From Neobacillus thermocopriae (GTDB taxonomy: Bacteria; Bacillota; Bacilli; Bacillales; Cytobacillaceae): a stretch of 58,541 nucleotides of DNA. The position numbers were made by a program, and so were the translations under genes. Of this stretch, positions 1-7,289 are shown one piece after another. The DNA lies in assembly GCF_010975035.1 (NCBI RefSeq), contig NZ_JAAIUV010000022.1, forward strand, positions 1 to 58,541. Reading direction: 5' to 3'. The notes beneath the pieces were generated by a model. The model made no database searches. It was not told the DNA's origin and saw only the letters and a list, made by a program, of their open reading frames with translations. Positions within the stretch are counted from its first letter, which is position 1. Each line of letters starts with the position of its first letter.

Positions 1-44
1 TAAAATCCGCATTATATTTTTTACCTGTATTTTTGTTTACCATT

Positions 45-108
45 TGGACACAACCTTTCTATACCTAGTATGGTCAGATTTACAAAAAACTTAACTTAGT
101 TGTGTCCA
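45..108. repeat. Inverted repeat pair, possible IS-end scar
   Basis: TGGACACAAC (45-54) is matched by its exact reverse complement GTTGTGTCCA (99-108), leaving 44 bases between. Ends beginning TGGACAC are common in IS3-type elements, so this may be what is left of an insertion sequence; it could equally be a chance hairpin. No transposase is encoded inside it. It lies just left of the transposase remnant at 252-545. Confidence 0.3.
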
Positions 109-251
109 TGAAACTATACTAGCATCATAAAAACTTTTTACATTTAATGTTAGTTTAATAAGGATTACGCATTAAATTTTGACAATCTTAAACTTTCATA
201 TGCATCTGTCATTTCAAATACAAATGATGTTGGTAGTTATTCTTTAATATG

Positions 252-545
252 CTATTTTGTGTTTTTGTTACTACGACTATTTATAAATAAGAACCAAGCA
301 AGGAAATTAACGAAATATTTTGTAGCAATACCTTTAAAACGGTCAATCCACTTTTTACTTCCGAAAATGAAAGCTGTTGACATTTTGAATGAGATATAAG
401 TCTTTGATTATGTGCTTTCTGTCATTTGATTTTATTCGATTATGCTCCAATCATTTTTCTCTTGCATAGGATTTGTAGGCTCTCCAAGCATCTGTCATTC
501 CACTTCGTTGAAACGTATATTCGGTTTTGAGTGTAAAATTTTTTC
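252..545 (-). pseudogene. IS1595-family transposase remnant (C-terminal part)
   Basis: The minus strand holds the C-terminal part of an ISXO2/IS1595-type transposase, broken by stops and a frameshift. One frame reads TDAWRAYKSYARE and, further on, LIQNVNSFHFRK before a stop. The next frame continues with KKWIDRFKGIATKYF and NFLAWFLF and ends at a TAG (252-254). The D-W-R-A-Y block, the QNVNSFH block and the W-DRFKGIATKY-LAWFL block occur in this order in intact family members. The N-terminal two thirds are missing, so it cannot be functional. It is evidence for past insertion at this edge of the window. Confidence 0.6.
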
Positions 546-563
546 TGGTTATCCCAGGAGTTT

Positions 564-800
564 TTATAAAATAAATAAAGTCGCTAACACGGCCATAATA
601 AAGTAATCGCTGCAATCCATTTTCGTACCGTTTTTAACAAAAATAATCAATGCCCAATTCAATTTTGTCTCATCCACCGTCTTTGTAACAAATTTTTTTC
701 CGATATTGTAATACAAAACCTTAAATAAAGAGAATGCAACTGAACAGAGCAGAAAGAGCAAAATAAACTTACCAAAAAAATTAAGCATCCTGCTGGTCAC
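564..800 (-). CDS. Small hydrophobic protein, unknown
   Basis: A 78-codon frame with a GTG at 800 and an ATG four codons later. The product starts with a hydrophobic helix (FFGKFILLFLLCSVAFSLF), has a polar middle and ends with a second hydrophobic stretch (YFIMAVLATLFIL), so two membrane segments are likely. The ribosome binding site (GGAAG) is weak. It abuts the transposase remnant and matches no family I recognise. It could be a genuine small membrane protein or a chance frame in decayed DNA. Confidence 0.35.
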   Translation of the reverse strand: MTSRMLNFFGKFILLFLLCSVAFSLFKVLYYNIGKKFVTKTVDETKLNWALIIFVKNGTKMDCSDYFIMAVLATLFIL

Positions 801-960
801 TTCCAGATTTTTTTATTCTTCAACTAACACCTCGATTTTACCAAAATATGTTTATTTTAGAAGAGTAGAAGCTTGTAGCATTTTGATCAAGAGGAAGAGA
901 GGGCTTATTTCATTTCCACACCGGCAACCTTCTCAAAATTAATGAGGTTAGTGTTACAAC

Positions 961-1119
961 ATGGAACAGCTTGCGAAGCTGGTTTATGTAATGGATATGG
1001 GTCTCTATGTGAATGATATCTACCCGGTTTCGTGTCCGTTTAGAATTGGAAGCGACTTAATACAAATCTCTAGCAGTGCTTATTGTATTAATGGGGCAGG
1101 TTTAAGAATGGTGAATTAA
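961..1119 (+). CDS. Possible 52-aa protein or gene fragment
   Basis: An ATG-initiated 52-codon frame (MEQLAKLVYVMDMG...) ends five bases before a good terminator hairpin, which suggests that something here was once transcribed. There is no Shine-Dalgarno sequence at the right distance (a GAGG lies about 17 bases upstream), and I recognise no family. It may be the tail of a decayed gene. Confidence 0.2.
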   Translation: MEQLAKLVYVMDMGLYVNDIYPVSCPFRIGSDLIQISSSAYCINGAGLRMVN

Positions 1120-1124
1120 AAAAA

Positions 1125-1151
1125 GCTACTGAAATTTCAGTAGCATTTTTT
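1125..1151 (+). terminator. Rho-independent terminator
   Basis: GCTACTGAAA is followed directly by its complement TTTCAGTAGC (1125-1144) and then a T-run. It would end any rightward transcript entering from the left edge, ahead of modA. Confidence 0.7.
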
Positions 1152-1328
1152 AATAGGTTTCGTAAATAATGATGTCTGTCAGGGGAACATTATCTTCTAA
1201 AGATTTCACTAGACTGAAAATAATCGAAAGATAAAATTTATATTTCCGTATTGATCAGTCATTCCATTTCCCTTGACATATTACAGTTTAATAAAAAAGT
1301 GACTATATTCACATCCACTATTATTATG

Positions 1329-1358
1329 ATTAGTTATATTTAGTTAAAATTAGTTATA
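1329..1358 (+). promoter_or_regulatory. Decamer direct repeats upstream of modA
   Basis: ATTAGTTATA occurs at 1329-1338 and exactly again at 1349-1358, with the related TTTAGTTAAA between, giving three tandem decamers on one helix face. They sit 8-30 bases upstream of the modA ribosome binding site (GGAG, 1367-1370), where an operator would be expected. The binding protein is unknown; control by molybdate is only inferred from the neighbouring gene. Confidence 0.35.
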
Positions 1359-1380
1359 AATAAATTGGAGATGGATAAGA

Positions 1381-2196
1381 ATGATGAAAAGGAAGTACTC
1401 GAATTATTTATTCTATTTGTTTATACTACTTTTAATAATTATGTCTGGTTGTTCCTCCAGTGATAATGTGAGTGAACAAGAAGAGCAAAAACTACAAGGT
1501 GTTGAGGAGAAAGTAGAGTTAACAGTATCTGCAGCGGCAAGTTTACAAAACGCTTTAAATGAAATAAAAGAGAAGTACACAAACGAACATCCAAATGTCA
1601 AAATAAATTATAATTTTGGGGCATCAGGAGCCCTTCAACAACAAATTTCACAAGGTGCGCCTGTGGATATTTTTCTTTCTGCTGCAGAGGACAAATTTGA
1701 ACTTCTAATAGAACAAGGGTTGATTGATAAGAAAAAGAGTATGGATCTTGTTGGAAATGAAATTGTACTAGTGGTACCAAAAGAAGCAACTAGCATTAAA
1801 ACCTTTAAAGATTTGACTAAAGCAGAGAAAATATCTATTGGTACCCCTGAGTCTGTACCAGCAGGAAAATATGCAAAGGAAACATTAGAAAAAATGGATA
1901 TATGGCCAGCTGTGGAAGGAAAAATCGTTTATGCAAAGGATGTACGTCAAGTTCTAACCTATGTTGAAACAAACAATGTTGATGCAGGGATCGTCTATAA
2001 AACGGATGCTTTCATTTCAGATAAGGTAAAGATTGTTACAACGGCAGATGAGAAATCTCACTCGCCAATTATTTATCCATTAGGGGTAATAAAGAATAGT
2101 TTGCATGCAAAAGAAGCTCAACAATTCTATGAGTATCTTCAGTGCGAAACATCGATAAACATATTAGAAAAGTATGGATTTAATAAGTTAAACTAA
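1381..2196 (+). CDS. modA: Molybdate ABC transporter substrate-binding lipoprotein ModA
   Basis: Extracellular solute-binding lipoprotein that captures molybdate (or tungstate) for an ABC importer. The 271-residue product has a lipoprotein signal: a basic start (MMKRKY), a hydrophobic stretch, and the lipobox IMSGC with Cys at about residue 24. The mature part begins with the ModA core (LTVSAAASLQNAL), followed by NFGASGALQQQI and a conserved C-terminal part with VDAGIVYKTDA. Length and order are normal. GGAG lies 10 bases before the ATG. The permease and ATPase genes (modB, modC) that usually follow are absent; a DUF4183 gene comes next. The transporter must be completed from elsewhere, or the protein has become an orphan receptor. 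Confidence 0.88.
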   Translation: MMKRKYSNYLFYLFILLLIIMSGCSSSDNVSEQEEQKLQGVEEKVELTVSAAASLQNALNEIKEKYTNEHPNVKINYNFGASGALQQQISQGAPVDIFLSAAEDKFELLIEQGLIDKKKSMDLVGNEIVLVVPKEATSIKTFKDLTKAEKISIGTPESVPAGKYAKETLEKMDIWPAVEGKIVYAKDVRQVLTYVETNNVDAGIVYKTDAFISDKVKIVTTADEKSHSPIIYPLGVIKNSLHAKEAQQFYEYLQCETSINILEKYGFNKLN

Positions 2197-2213
2197 AAAA
2201 TGGCTTCATATCT

Positions 2214-2498
2214 TTGGCTAAAAAGGTGTGTAATCGCCCGCCAAGGAAAATAGAAGTTTTCGAATTTTATGCCATATCAGATGGATGTAGCAGAATATAT
2301 AAAGAAAATGATGGTGTCAATGAAATTGGGAAACAGCAGATCCCTGATCCTATGAAAGTATCATATAATAATCTTTTTATTAATGGTGTATTACAACCTA
2401 AAGAGATGTATGAAGTGGAAAAAGGTGAAATTAGATTGAAATCAGAAGATATTCCTATTATAGGAGTACCAATAATGCTTCAAATGTTTAAATTTTAG
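2214..2498 (+). CDS. DUF4183 domain-containing protein
   Basis: A 94-residue protein whose second half matches the DUF4183 pattern as I remember it: YAISDG...RIYKENDGVNEIG, then a block on SYNNLFINGVLQP, ending with EDIPIIGVPIMLQM. Such domains occur in Bacillaceae, often on collagen-like or exosporium-related proteins, but their function is unknown. The start is probably TTG (2214); the nearby ATG at 2200 is in another frame and soon hits a stop. No strong ribosome binding site is visible, so the N-terminus may be eroded or translation may depend on modA 18 bases upstream. Confidence 0.6.
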   Translation: MAKKVCNRPPRKIEVFEFYAISDGCSRIYKENDGVNEIGKQQIPDPMKVSYNNLFINGVLQPKEMYEVEKGEIRLKSEDIPIIGVPIMLQMFKF

Positions 2499-2782
2499 GT
2501 TAATAAAGTCTTAATTTAATAAAGAGATTTTTTATATTTTTTCTAATTAACAAGTCAGCATTACAATGTTGCATCAAAAAACTACAGTGAAATAAAGGTA
2601 ATTCAAAAGTGATTCTTTTTGAATCGAGTAATGCGTAAGTTGTCGAAGCTTTTTTCTCTAATAGAGTAAAATGAAATGTGGTATTTCAAAGGAAATTCGA
2701 AGTTGACCGATTCATTGGGAGTGCAGTTGTGGCGTCTCGCCACTCGGGTGCTTTCGTTTGTACATTTTCCTATCTTAAAAAA
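2499..2782. other. Intergenic region, no gene seen
   Basis: No credible open frame. The stretch 2591-2620 contains an imperfect hairpin (ATTCAAAA and TTTTTGAAT arms), and 2710-2752 is a short GC-richer patch with the palindromic segment GGCGTCTCGCC. Both could be debris of an intergenic repeat; neither can be assigned. Confidence 0.3.
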
Positions 2783-2830
2783 GCCCTAAAATGAGGCAAT
2801 AATACTATGTCTCATTTTGGGGCATTTTTT
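2783..2830 (+). terminator. Terminator upstream of the ykn operon
   Basis: GCCCTAAAATGAG pairs with CTCATTTTGGGGC across a 15-base loop and is followed by a T-run. It isolates the downstream sigma-W promoter from read-through from the modA side. Confidence 0.75.
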
Positions 2831-2909
2831 GTTCATTTTTGTAATGAAGTATTTTTCTCACACATTTCTTTTTCCAATATTTTAGATTGATTGCTAATGT
2901 AAAAAAATA

Positions 2910-2935
2910 TGAAACTTTTTCCAATAGGAATCGTA
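2910..2935 (+). promoter_or_regulatory. Sigma-W promoter of yknWXYZ
   Basis: TGAAAC (2910-2915) and CGTA (2932-2935) are separated by exactly 16 bases, matching the ECF sigma-W consensus of Bacillus subtilis. The site lies 44 bases before the yknW start. In B. subtilis yknWXYZ belongs to the sigma-W regulon, so family knowledge and sequence agree. Confidence 0.85.
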
Positions 2936-2978
2936 TATAGAACTGTATGATTCATTTTGGAATATAGGGGGGTAACTT

Positions 2979-3641
2979 ATGGAAGTACAGACAGAATTAA
3001 AGAAAGAGAATCCTAGTTTGTTAGGGATGTTTACAAGCCCAGGTGAACAGTTCGAAAGAATTAAAGTCAATCCGAAAATATGGATGCCATTATTGATCGT
3101 ATCCATTCTTTACGGAATCGGTTCCACTTTAATGGCATTATCAATGGATGTTGGAACATTAATTGATCAAGGTGTTCCAGAGGATCAGGCAGAGTTTCTA
3201 CTTGGTTTTACTAAGATAACCACTTCCATCACTGGTTTCTTCACACCAATTATTGGTGTGTTAATTAGCAGTGCTATTTATTTACTGGTGGCGAAGATTG
3301 CGGGTGCATCTGTAACTTTTAAACAATTATTTTCAATGAATACATTCATTATGGTTATCAGCGGAATTGGGCTGGTCTTAAATATGGCAATTATTTATTT
3401 AATTAACGGGAATCCTGACATTTTTATTACTAGTTTAGCAGGTGTATTTAATCAAGAAAAAACAGGATTATTAAGCTCCCTTGAAATATTTGGAATATGG
3501 TCAACTATTTTAACAGCCATTGGCCTTCATAAAACAGCTAATTTTTCAAAAGGACTCGCATGGACAATTGCAATTATTTTCTTTCTTATCAGCTTGGGTT
3601 TTGGGTTAATTGGATCAATGTTTAATGGAATAGCCCAGTAA
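2979..3641 (+). CDS. yknW: Yip1-family membrane protein YknW
   Basis: Integral membrane protein of 220 residues with a short cytoplasmic N-terminus (SLLGMFTSPGEQFERIK, the typical Yip1 opening) and about five hydrophobic segments, at roughly residues 39-56, 84-110, 125-148, 170-188 and 196-215. First gene of a four-gene operon; the order Yip1, membrane-fusion protein, ATPase, permease is that of yknWXYZ, where YknW assists assembly of the transporter that protects against the SdpC toxin in B. subtilis. The strong GGGGGG ribosome binding site supports the ATG. The target toxin in this organism is unknown. Confidence 0.82.
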   Translation: MEVQTELKKENPSLLGMFTSPGEQFERIKVNPKIWMPLLIVSILYGIGSTLMALSMDVGTLIDQGVPEDQAEFLLGFTKITTSITGFFTPIIGVLISSAIYLLVAKIAGASVTFKQLFSMNTFIMVISGIGLVLNMAIIYLINGNPDIFITSLAGVFNQEKTGLLSSLEIFGIWSTILTAIGLHKTANFSKGLAWTIAIIFFLISLGFGLIGSMFNGIAQ

Positions 3642-3720
3642 TTATCTGAAACCGTCCATTTAATTGAAGCAAAAATTGCGTGAATGGAAAGGAGAAAAGG
3701 GAGGAGGGCACTTCTAATCA

Positions 3721-4878
3721 ATGCAGGGAGTGCCTTACCTTAATAAAATGAATAAGAAAACATGGATTGCTGTTGGAGTTATTAGTTTAATTATCCTCAC
3801 AGTTTCGGTTAGCGTTTATCGGCAGGTATTTGCAAAAGGTCCTTCTGTAAAAATCACCAAAATGATTCATGAAGAAATTTCTGAGAAGTTGATGGTACCG
3901 GGTACTGTCAAACTACAGGAGGAACAAGTTATCTACACCTCGCCAGAAAAGGGAGAGGTAAAGGAATTCTTTGTCCAAGAAGGGCAGTCAGTAAAATCAG
4001 GAACTGTTCTTGCGAAACTTGAAAATCCTCAGCTTGATTTAGAAATCGAACAAAATAAATTAGCCATTGAAACAGCGAAATTGAAAATCAGTCAAATGGA
4101 TAAGCAAATCAAACAATTAAAGGATAAGGAAAGAACATTAATTGAACAGGTAGGAAAGAAAGAAGCGAAAAAACAGCTTGATCCCGAATTTGATCGTTTA
4201 GAAATGGAAAAGGAATTGGCGAATCTTGACCTCAAACAAGCGAATCTGCAAAAGGACTTGTTAGCAAAGCGCCAAAGTGAATTAGAGATAAAAAGCACAA
4301 TCGATGGATTCGTTTTAACGATAAATAAACAAGTTGTAGCATCGGGACAATTAGCGAACAGTGAGCCATTAATACATATTGGAAAAATGGATGGTATGAA
4401 CGTAACGGGGCTTCTTTCCGAATATGACACATTAAAGGTTCAAGTGGGGCAAAAGGTTCATTTAAGATCCGATGCCCTGACAGATCAAAAGTGGCAAGGT
4501 GAGATTTCTAACATTGGCATCTTACCAGAAAAAACATCTCAAACGGGGATGCCAAACGAAACTCAGGCAGTTCAATATCCAATAACTGTAAAGATTAATG
4601 GAGAATTAAAAGATTTGAAGCCTGGTTTTCAGGTCATCATGGAAATTGAAACGGAAAAGAAAATGGCAGCGGTTCTTCCAATAGATGCCATTCATGACGA
4701 TGGAAATGGTTCGTATGTTTTTCTTGTAAAAGATGGAATAATTCGAAAGCAAAAGGTGAAGACAGGTGTTGCCTCCGGACAAAAGATAGAAATCCTCGAA
4801 GGGGTTACAGCTAAAGACCGTGTAGTAGTGAACGGTCCTGATAAGATGAAGGACGGGATGGAAGTGACAGTCAAATGA
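3721..4878 (+). CDS. yknX: Efflux RND/MacA-type periplasmic adaptor subunit YknX
   Basis: Membrane-fusion (adaptor) protein of a MacAB-like ABC exporter, 385 residues. It has an N-terminal membrane anchor (about 12-32), a biotinyl-lipoyl half-motif (YTSPEKGEVKEFFVQEGQSVKSG), a long charged coiled-coil hairpin (about 100-185, with QNKLAIETAKLKISQM and LDLKQANLQ), and then beta-barrel domains ending with GVTAKDRVVVNGPDKMKDG. A GGAGG lies about 14 bases before ATG 3721, slightly long. A second ATG at 3748 would give MNKKTWIA but has no ribosome binding site. The stop overlaps the yknY start by four bases (ATGA), so the two are translationally coupled. Confidence 0.85.
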   Translation: MQGVPYLNKMNKKTWIAVGVISLIILTVSVSVYRQVFAKGPSVKITKMIHEEISEKLMVPGTVKLQEEQVIYTSPEKGEVKEFFVQEGQSVKSGTVLAKLENPQLDLEIEQNKLAIETAKLKISQMDKQIKQLKDKERTLIEQVGKKEAKKQLDPEFDRLEMEKELANLDLKQANLQKDLLAKRQSELEIKSTIDGFVLTINKQVVASGQLANSEPLIHIGKMDGMNVTGLLSEYDTLKVQVGQKVHLRSDALTDQKWQGEISNIGILPEKTSQTGMPNETQAVQYPITVKINGELKDLKPGFQVIMEIETEKKMAAVLPIDAIHDDGNGSYVFLVKDGIIRKQKVKTGVASGQKIEILEGVTAKDRVVVNGPDKMKDGMEVTVK

Positions 4879-5558
4879 TTCAATTGCAATCCATCAAAAA
4901 GTCCTTTTTGATCGGCAAGGAAAAAATTAATGTCTTAAACGATATTAATTTAACTATAGAGGACGGAGAATTCGTTGCGATAATGGGTCCATCCGGATCA
5001 GGAAAGTCTACTTTAATGAACATAATCGGATGTTTGGATAAACCAAGCTCTGGTAATTACTTCCTTGAGGGAGATGATGTTTCTAATTATAACGATAAAG
5101 AACTAGCAAAAGTACGAAATGAATCAATTGGTTTTGTTTTCCAGCAATTTCATCTTCTCCCACGTCTAACGGCTTTGAAAAATGTGGAATTACCGATGAT
5201 TTATGCAGGAGTATCAAAACAGGAAAGGCGAGAGAGAGCGGTGGAAGCACTGGAGAAAGTCGGACTCTCTGATCGAATGGATCATTTACCTAATGCTCTT
5301 TCTGGTGGACAAAAGCAGCGTGTTGCTATAGCAAGAGCTATAGTAAACAAACCAAAACTGGTTTTGGCAGATGAACCGACAGGGGCACTTGACACAAAAA
5401 CAAGTAAATCCATAATGGAGCAATTTAGGGAACTTAATGAGGAAGGTGTAACGATCGTTGTAGTTACGCACGAGCCTGAAATCGCTGAATATGCAGACAG
5501 GACCATTATGGTCCGAGATGGTATGATTCAGTCTTCGAGATTTGAAAGGGGACTGTAA
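4875..5558 (+). CDS. yknY: ABC transporter ATP-binding protein YknY (LolD/MacB type)
   Basis: Cytosolic ATPase of the exporter, 227 residues, the normal size for the MacB/LolD class. All nucleotide-binding motifs are present: Walker A GPSGSGKST (38-46), Q-loop FVFQQFHLLPRL, signature LSGGQKQRVAIARA, Walker B LVLADEPTGALD and the switch histidine in VVVTHEPE. FHLLPRLTALKNVELPM is typical of this subfamily. The gene overlaps yknX by four bases and ends two bases before yknZ, so all subunits are made from one transcript. Confidence 0.9.
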   Translation: MIQLQSIKKSFLIGKEKINVLNDINLTIEDGEFVAIMGPSGSGKSTLMNIIGCLDKPSSGNYFLEGDDVSNYNDKELAKVRNESIGFVFQQFHLLPRLTALKNVELPMIYAGVSKQERRERAVEALEKVGLSDRMDHLPNALSGGQKQRVAIARAIVNKPKLVLADEPTGALDTKTSKSIMEQFRELNEEGVTIVVVTHEPEIAEYADRTIMVRDGMIQSSRFERGL

Positions 5559-5560
5559 TC

Positions 5561-6754
5561 ATGAGTTTTATGGAAAATCTTATAATGGCATTAAGCTCGT
5601 TAAAAGCTCATAAAATGCGAAGTATATTAACGATGCTTGGAATTATTATCGGAGTCGGTGCGGTTATTATCGTTGTGGCGATTGGGCAAGGTGGGGAAGC
5701 CATGCTGAAATCTCAGATAACAGGCCCGGGAAATACGGTAGAAATTTTCTATCAGCCTTCGGATGAAGAATTACGAGCCAATCCGAATATATTGCTTCAG
5801 GCACCATTTACTCAGGAGGATATCCGTGCACTTGAACAGATCCCCGAAGTTAAAAGAGTGGTAGCTTCAGGTACGAAAGCCTCAACAGCAAGGATTCAAA
5901 AAAAATTGGCGGATGTTTCAGTAACGGGTATTAATCAAGCATTTCTACAATTGAATGAATTGAATACAGCAAATGGAAGGAATTTCTCTACGGCTGACTT
6001 TTTAGGAGCTAGACGGGTTGGGTTAATAAGCGATAAATTAAAAAATGAGTTATTTAAAGAAAAAAATCCAATTGGAAGTATTATCATGGTTGCCAATCAG
6101 CCTGTAGAAGTCATTGGTGTTCTTGAAAAACCAACCGGTCTTCTTGCTTTCGGATCAATGGAGATTTACTTGCCATTTCAAACATGGAAAATTATTTTTG
6201 GAAGCAGTGATTTTACACAGGTAACTCTTCAAGCCTATTCAGCAGAACAATTACAGACAGCAGGGAAAAAAGCGGCTAGCCTTTTGAACAAAATGCATAA
6301 TACGGAAAAATCCTATCAAGTAATCAATATGGAAGAAATTGCTCAAGGAATTGGCCAGGTTACAAGAATTATGACTTTAATTATTGGAAGTATTGCAGGA
6401 ATTTCTTTGTTTGTTGGTGGAATTGGTGTAATGAATATTATGCTAGTATCTGTGACAGAGCGGACAAGAGAAATTGGGATTCGGATGGCACTTGGGGCAA
6501 CAAGAGGGCAAGTACTAATTCAATTCTTAATTGAGTCAATGACATTAACATTAATTGGTGGAATCATTGGCATATTTTTAGGATGGGGAACAGCTTCATT
6601 GATAAGCTTTTTCGCTGGATGGCCATCTTTGGTTTCCTGGCAAGTGGTTTTGGGCGGAGTCCTGTTTTCAATGGCCATAGGCATCGTGTTTGGGATTTTA
6701 CCTGCTAATAAAGCGTCAAAGATGAATCCAATTGAATCTTTACGATATGAATAG
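5561..6754 (+). CDS. yknZ: MacB-type ABC transporter permease YknZ
   Basis: Permease of 397 residues with the MacB layout: one N-terminal membrane helix (about 20-45, MRSILTMLGIIIGVGAVI), a large extracytoplasmic MacB core domain (50-270), and three C-terminal helices forming the FtsX domain (about 280-390), including GGIGVMNIMLVSVTERTREIG. It ends with NPIESLRYE, typical of the family. Together with YknX and YknY it forms a mechanotransmission-type exporter; in B. subtilis the complex protects against the SdpC toxin. Last gene of the operon, followed by a terminator. Confidence 0.9.
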   Translation: MSFMENLIMALSSLKAHKMRSILTMLGIIIGVGAVIIVVAIGQGGEAMLKSQITGPGNTVEIFYQPSDEELRANPNILLQAPFTQEDIRALEQIPEVKRVVASGTKASTARIQKKLADVSVTGINQAFLQLNELNTANGRNFSTADFLGARRVGLISDKLKNELFKEKNPIGSIIMVANQPVEVIGVLEKPTGLLAFGSMEIYLPFQTWKIIFGSSDFTQVTLQAYSAEQLQTAGKKAASLLNKMHNTEKSYQVINMEEIAQGIGQVTRIMTLIIGSIAGISLFVGGIGVMNIMLVSVTERTREIGIRMALGATRGQVLIQFLIESMTLTLIGGIIGIFLGWGTASLISFFAGWPSLVSWQVVLGGVLFSMAIGIVFGILPANKASKMNPIESLRYE

Positions 6755-6790
6755 CGCATGATATTTAGTGTGTTTTTGCTAGTAACAAGG

Positions 6791-6822
6791 GTTGATTCAT
6801 TAATTTGAATCAGCTCTTTTTT
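6791..6822 (+). terminator. Terminator of yknWXYZ
   Basis: GTTGATTCA, a five-base loop, TTGAATCAGC and then CTCTTTTTT, 36 bases after the yknZ stop. Confidence 0.7.
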
Positions 6823-6871
6823 GATTGGTGATGACTGACATCTTCATCCATAAATTACTATTATAAAATAT

Positions 6872-6900
6872 TTGAATTTTTAGAAAACTTGATGTATAAT
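6872..6900 (+). promoter_or_regulatory. Sigma-A promoter of the IDEAL-domain gene
   Basis: TTGAAT, a 17-base spacer, then TATAAT (6895-6900). It overlaps the upstream in-frame ATG at 6889 and so shows that translation starts later, at 6928. Confidence 0.75.
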
Positions 6901-6927
6901 AAAAAAAAGCGTAAGGAGTTGATTTCC

Positions 6928-7122
6928 ATGGAAAAGAAATTGCTTAATTCACCATTACATTCGGATGAACATACTGATTCTGTTCTTGCAGAAATGTTCC
7001 TAAATCATGCCCTGTTAGAGTTTAAAAGGGAGAAAATCCTTAAGGAAATCGACCAAACGTTATTAGATGGAAACAAGGAGCTCTTCCTTCAATTAACGGA
7101 AGAATTAAAGAAGATTAGTTAA
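6928..7122 (+). CDS. IDEAL domain-containing small protein
   Basis: A 64-residue acidic protein (MEKKLLNSPLHSDEH...). The C-terminal half carries an IDEAL-type motif (DQTLLDGNKELFLQLTEEL), found in Bacillaceae in YpiB-like and competence-related proteins and thought to mediate protein-protein contacts. AAGGAG stands eight bases ahead of ATG 6928; an earlier in-frame ATG at 6889 falls inside the -10 promoter element and is rejected. Single gene with its own promoter and terminator. The partner is unknown. Confidence 0.7.
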   Translation: MEKKLLNSPLHSDEHTDSVLAEMFLNHALLEFKREKILKEIDQTLLDGNKELFLQLTEELKKIS

Positions 7123-7154
7123 GAAGATCCTAAGTTATTTTTATCTACGTATTA

Positions 7155-7188
7155 GAAGCCCTATCCATTATTTGGATAGGGCTTCTTA
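7155..7188 (+). terminator. Terminator after IDEAL gene
   Basis: A 13-base-pair perfect stem (GAAGCCCTATCCA with TGGATAGGGCTTC), a five-base loop and a trailing T-rich stretch. Confidence 0.8.
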
Positions 7189-7225
7189 TCATTTATCTAT
7201 CTTTCTAATAAATTCAAAATTTGCA

Positions 7226-7255
7226 TTGTTGTTAGATACTTTTATCAAGTATGAT
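7226..7255 (+). promoter_or_regulatory. Possible sigma-A promoter of pabBAC
   Basis: TTGTTG, an 18-base spacer and TATGAT (7250-7255). Moderate match. The -10 would overlap the ATGATG at 7251, consistent with translation starting at TTG 7290 instead. Confidence 0.35.
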
Positions 7256-7289
7256 GAGTAAAGAGAATTGTTTAAGAGGAGTGAAATCA

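Noticed and set aside
1273..1309. TTGACA and TATATT as the modA promoter.
   Set aside because: The spacing is 25 bases, too long for a sigma-A promoter.
2200..2253. ATG start for the DUF4183 protein.
   Set aside because: It is in another frame and reaches a stop after 17 codons; the DUF4183 motifs are in the TTG frame.
2710..2752. GC-rich patch thought to match the patch at 18715-18915 as copies of one repeat.
   Set aside because: Only short, gapped similarity could be traced by eye; not enough to call a shared repeat.
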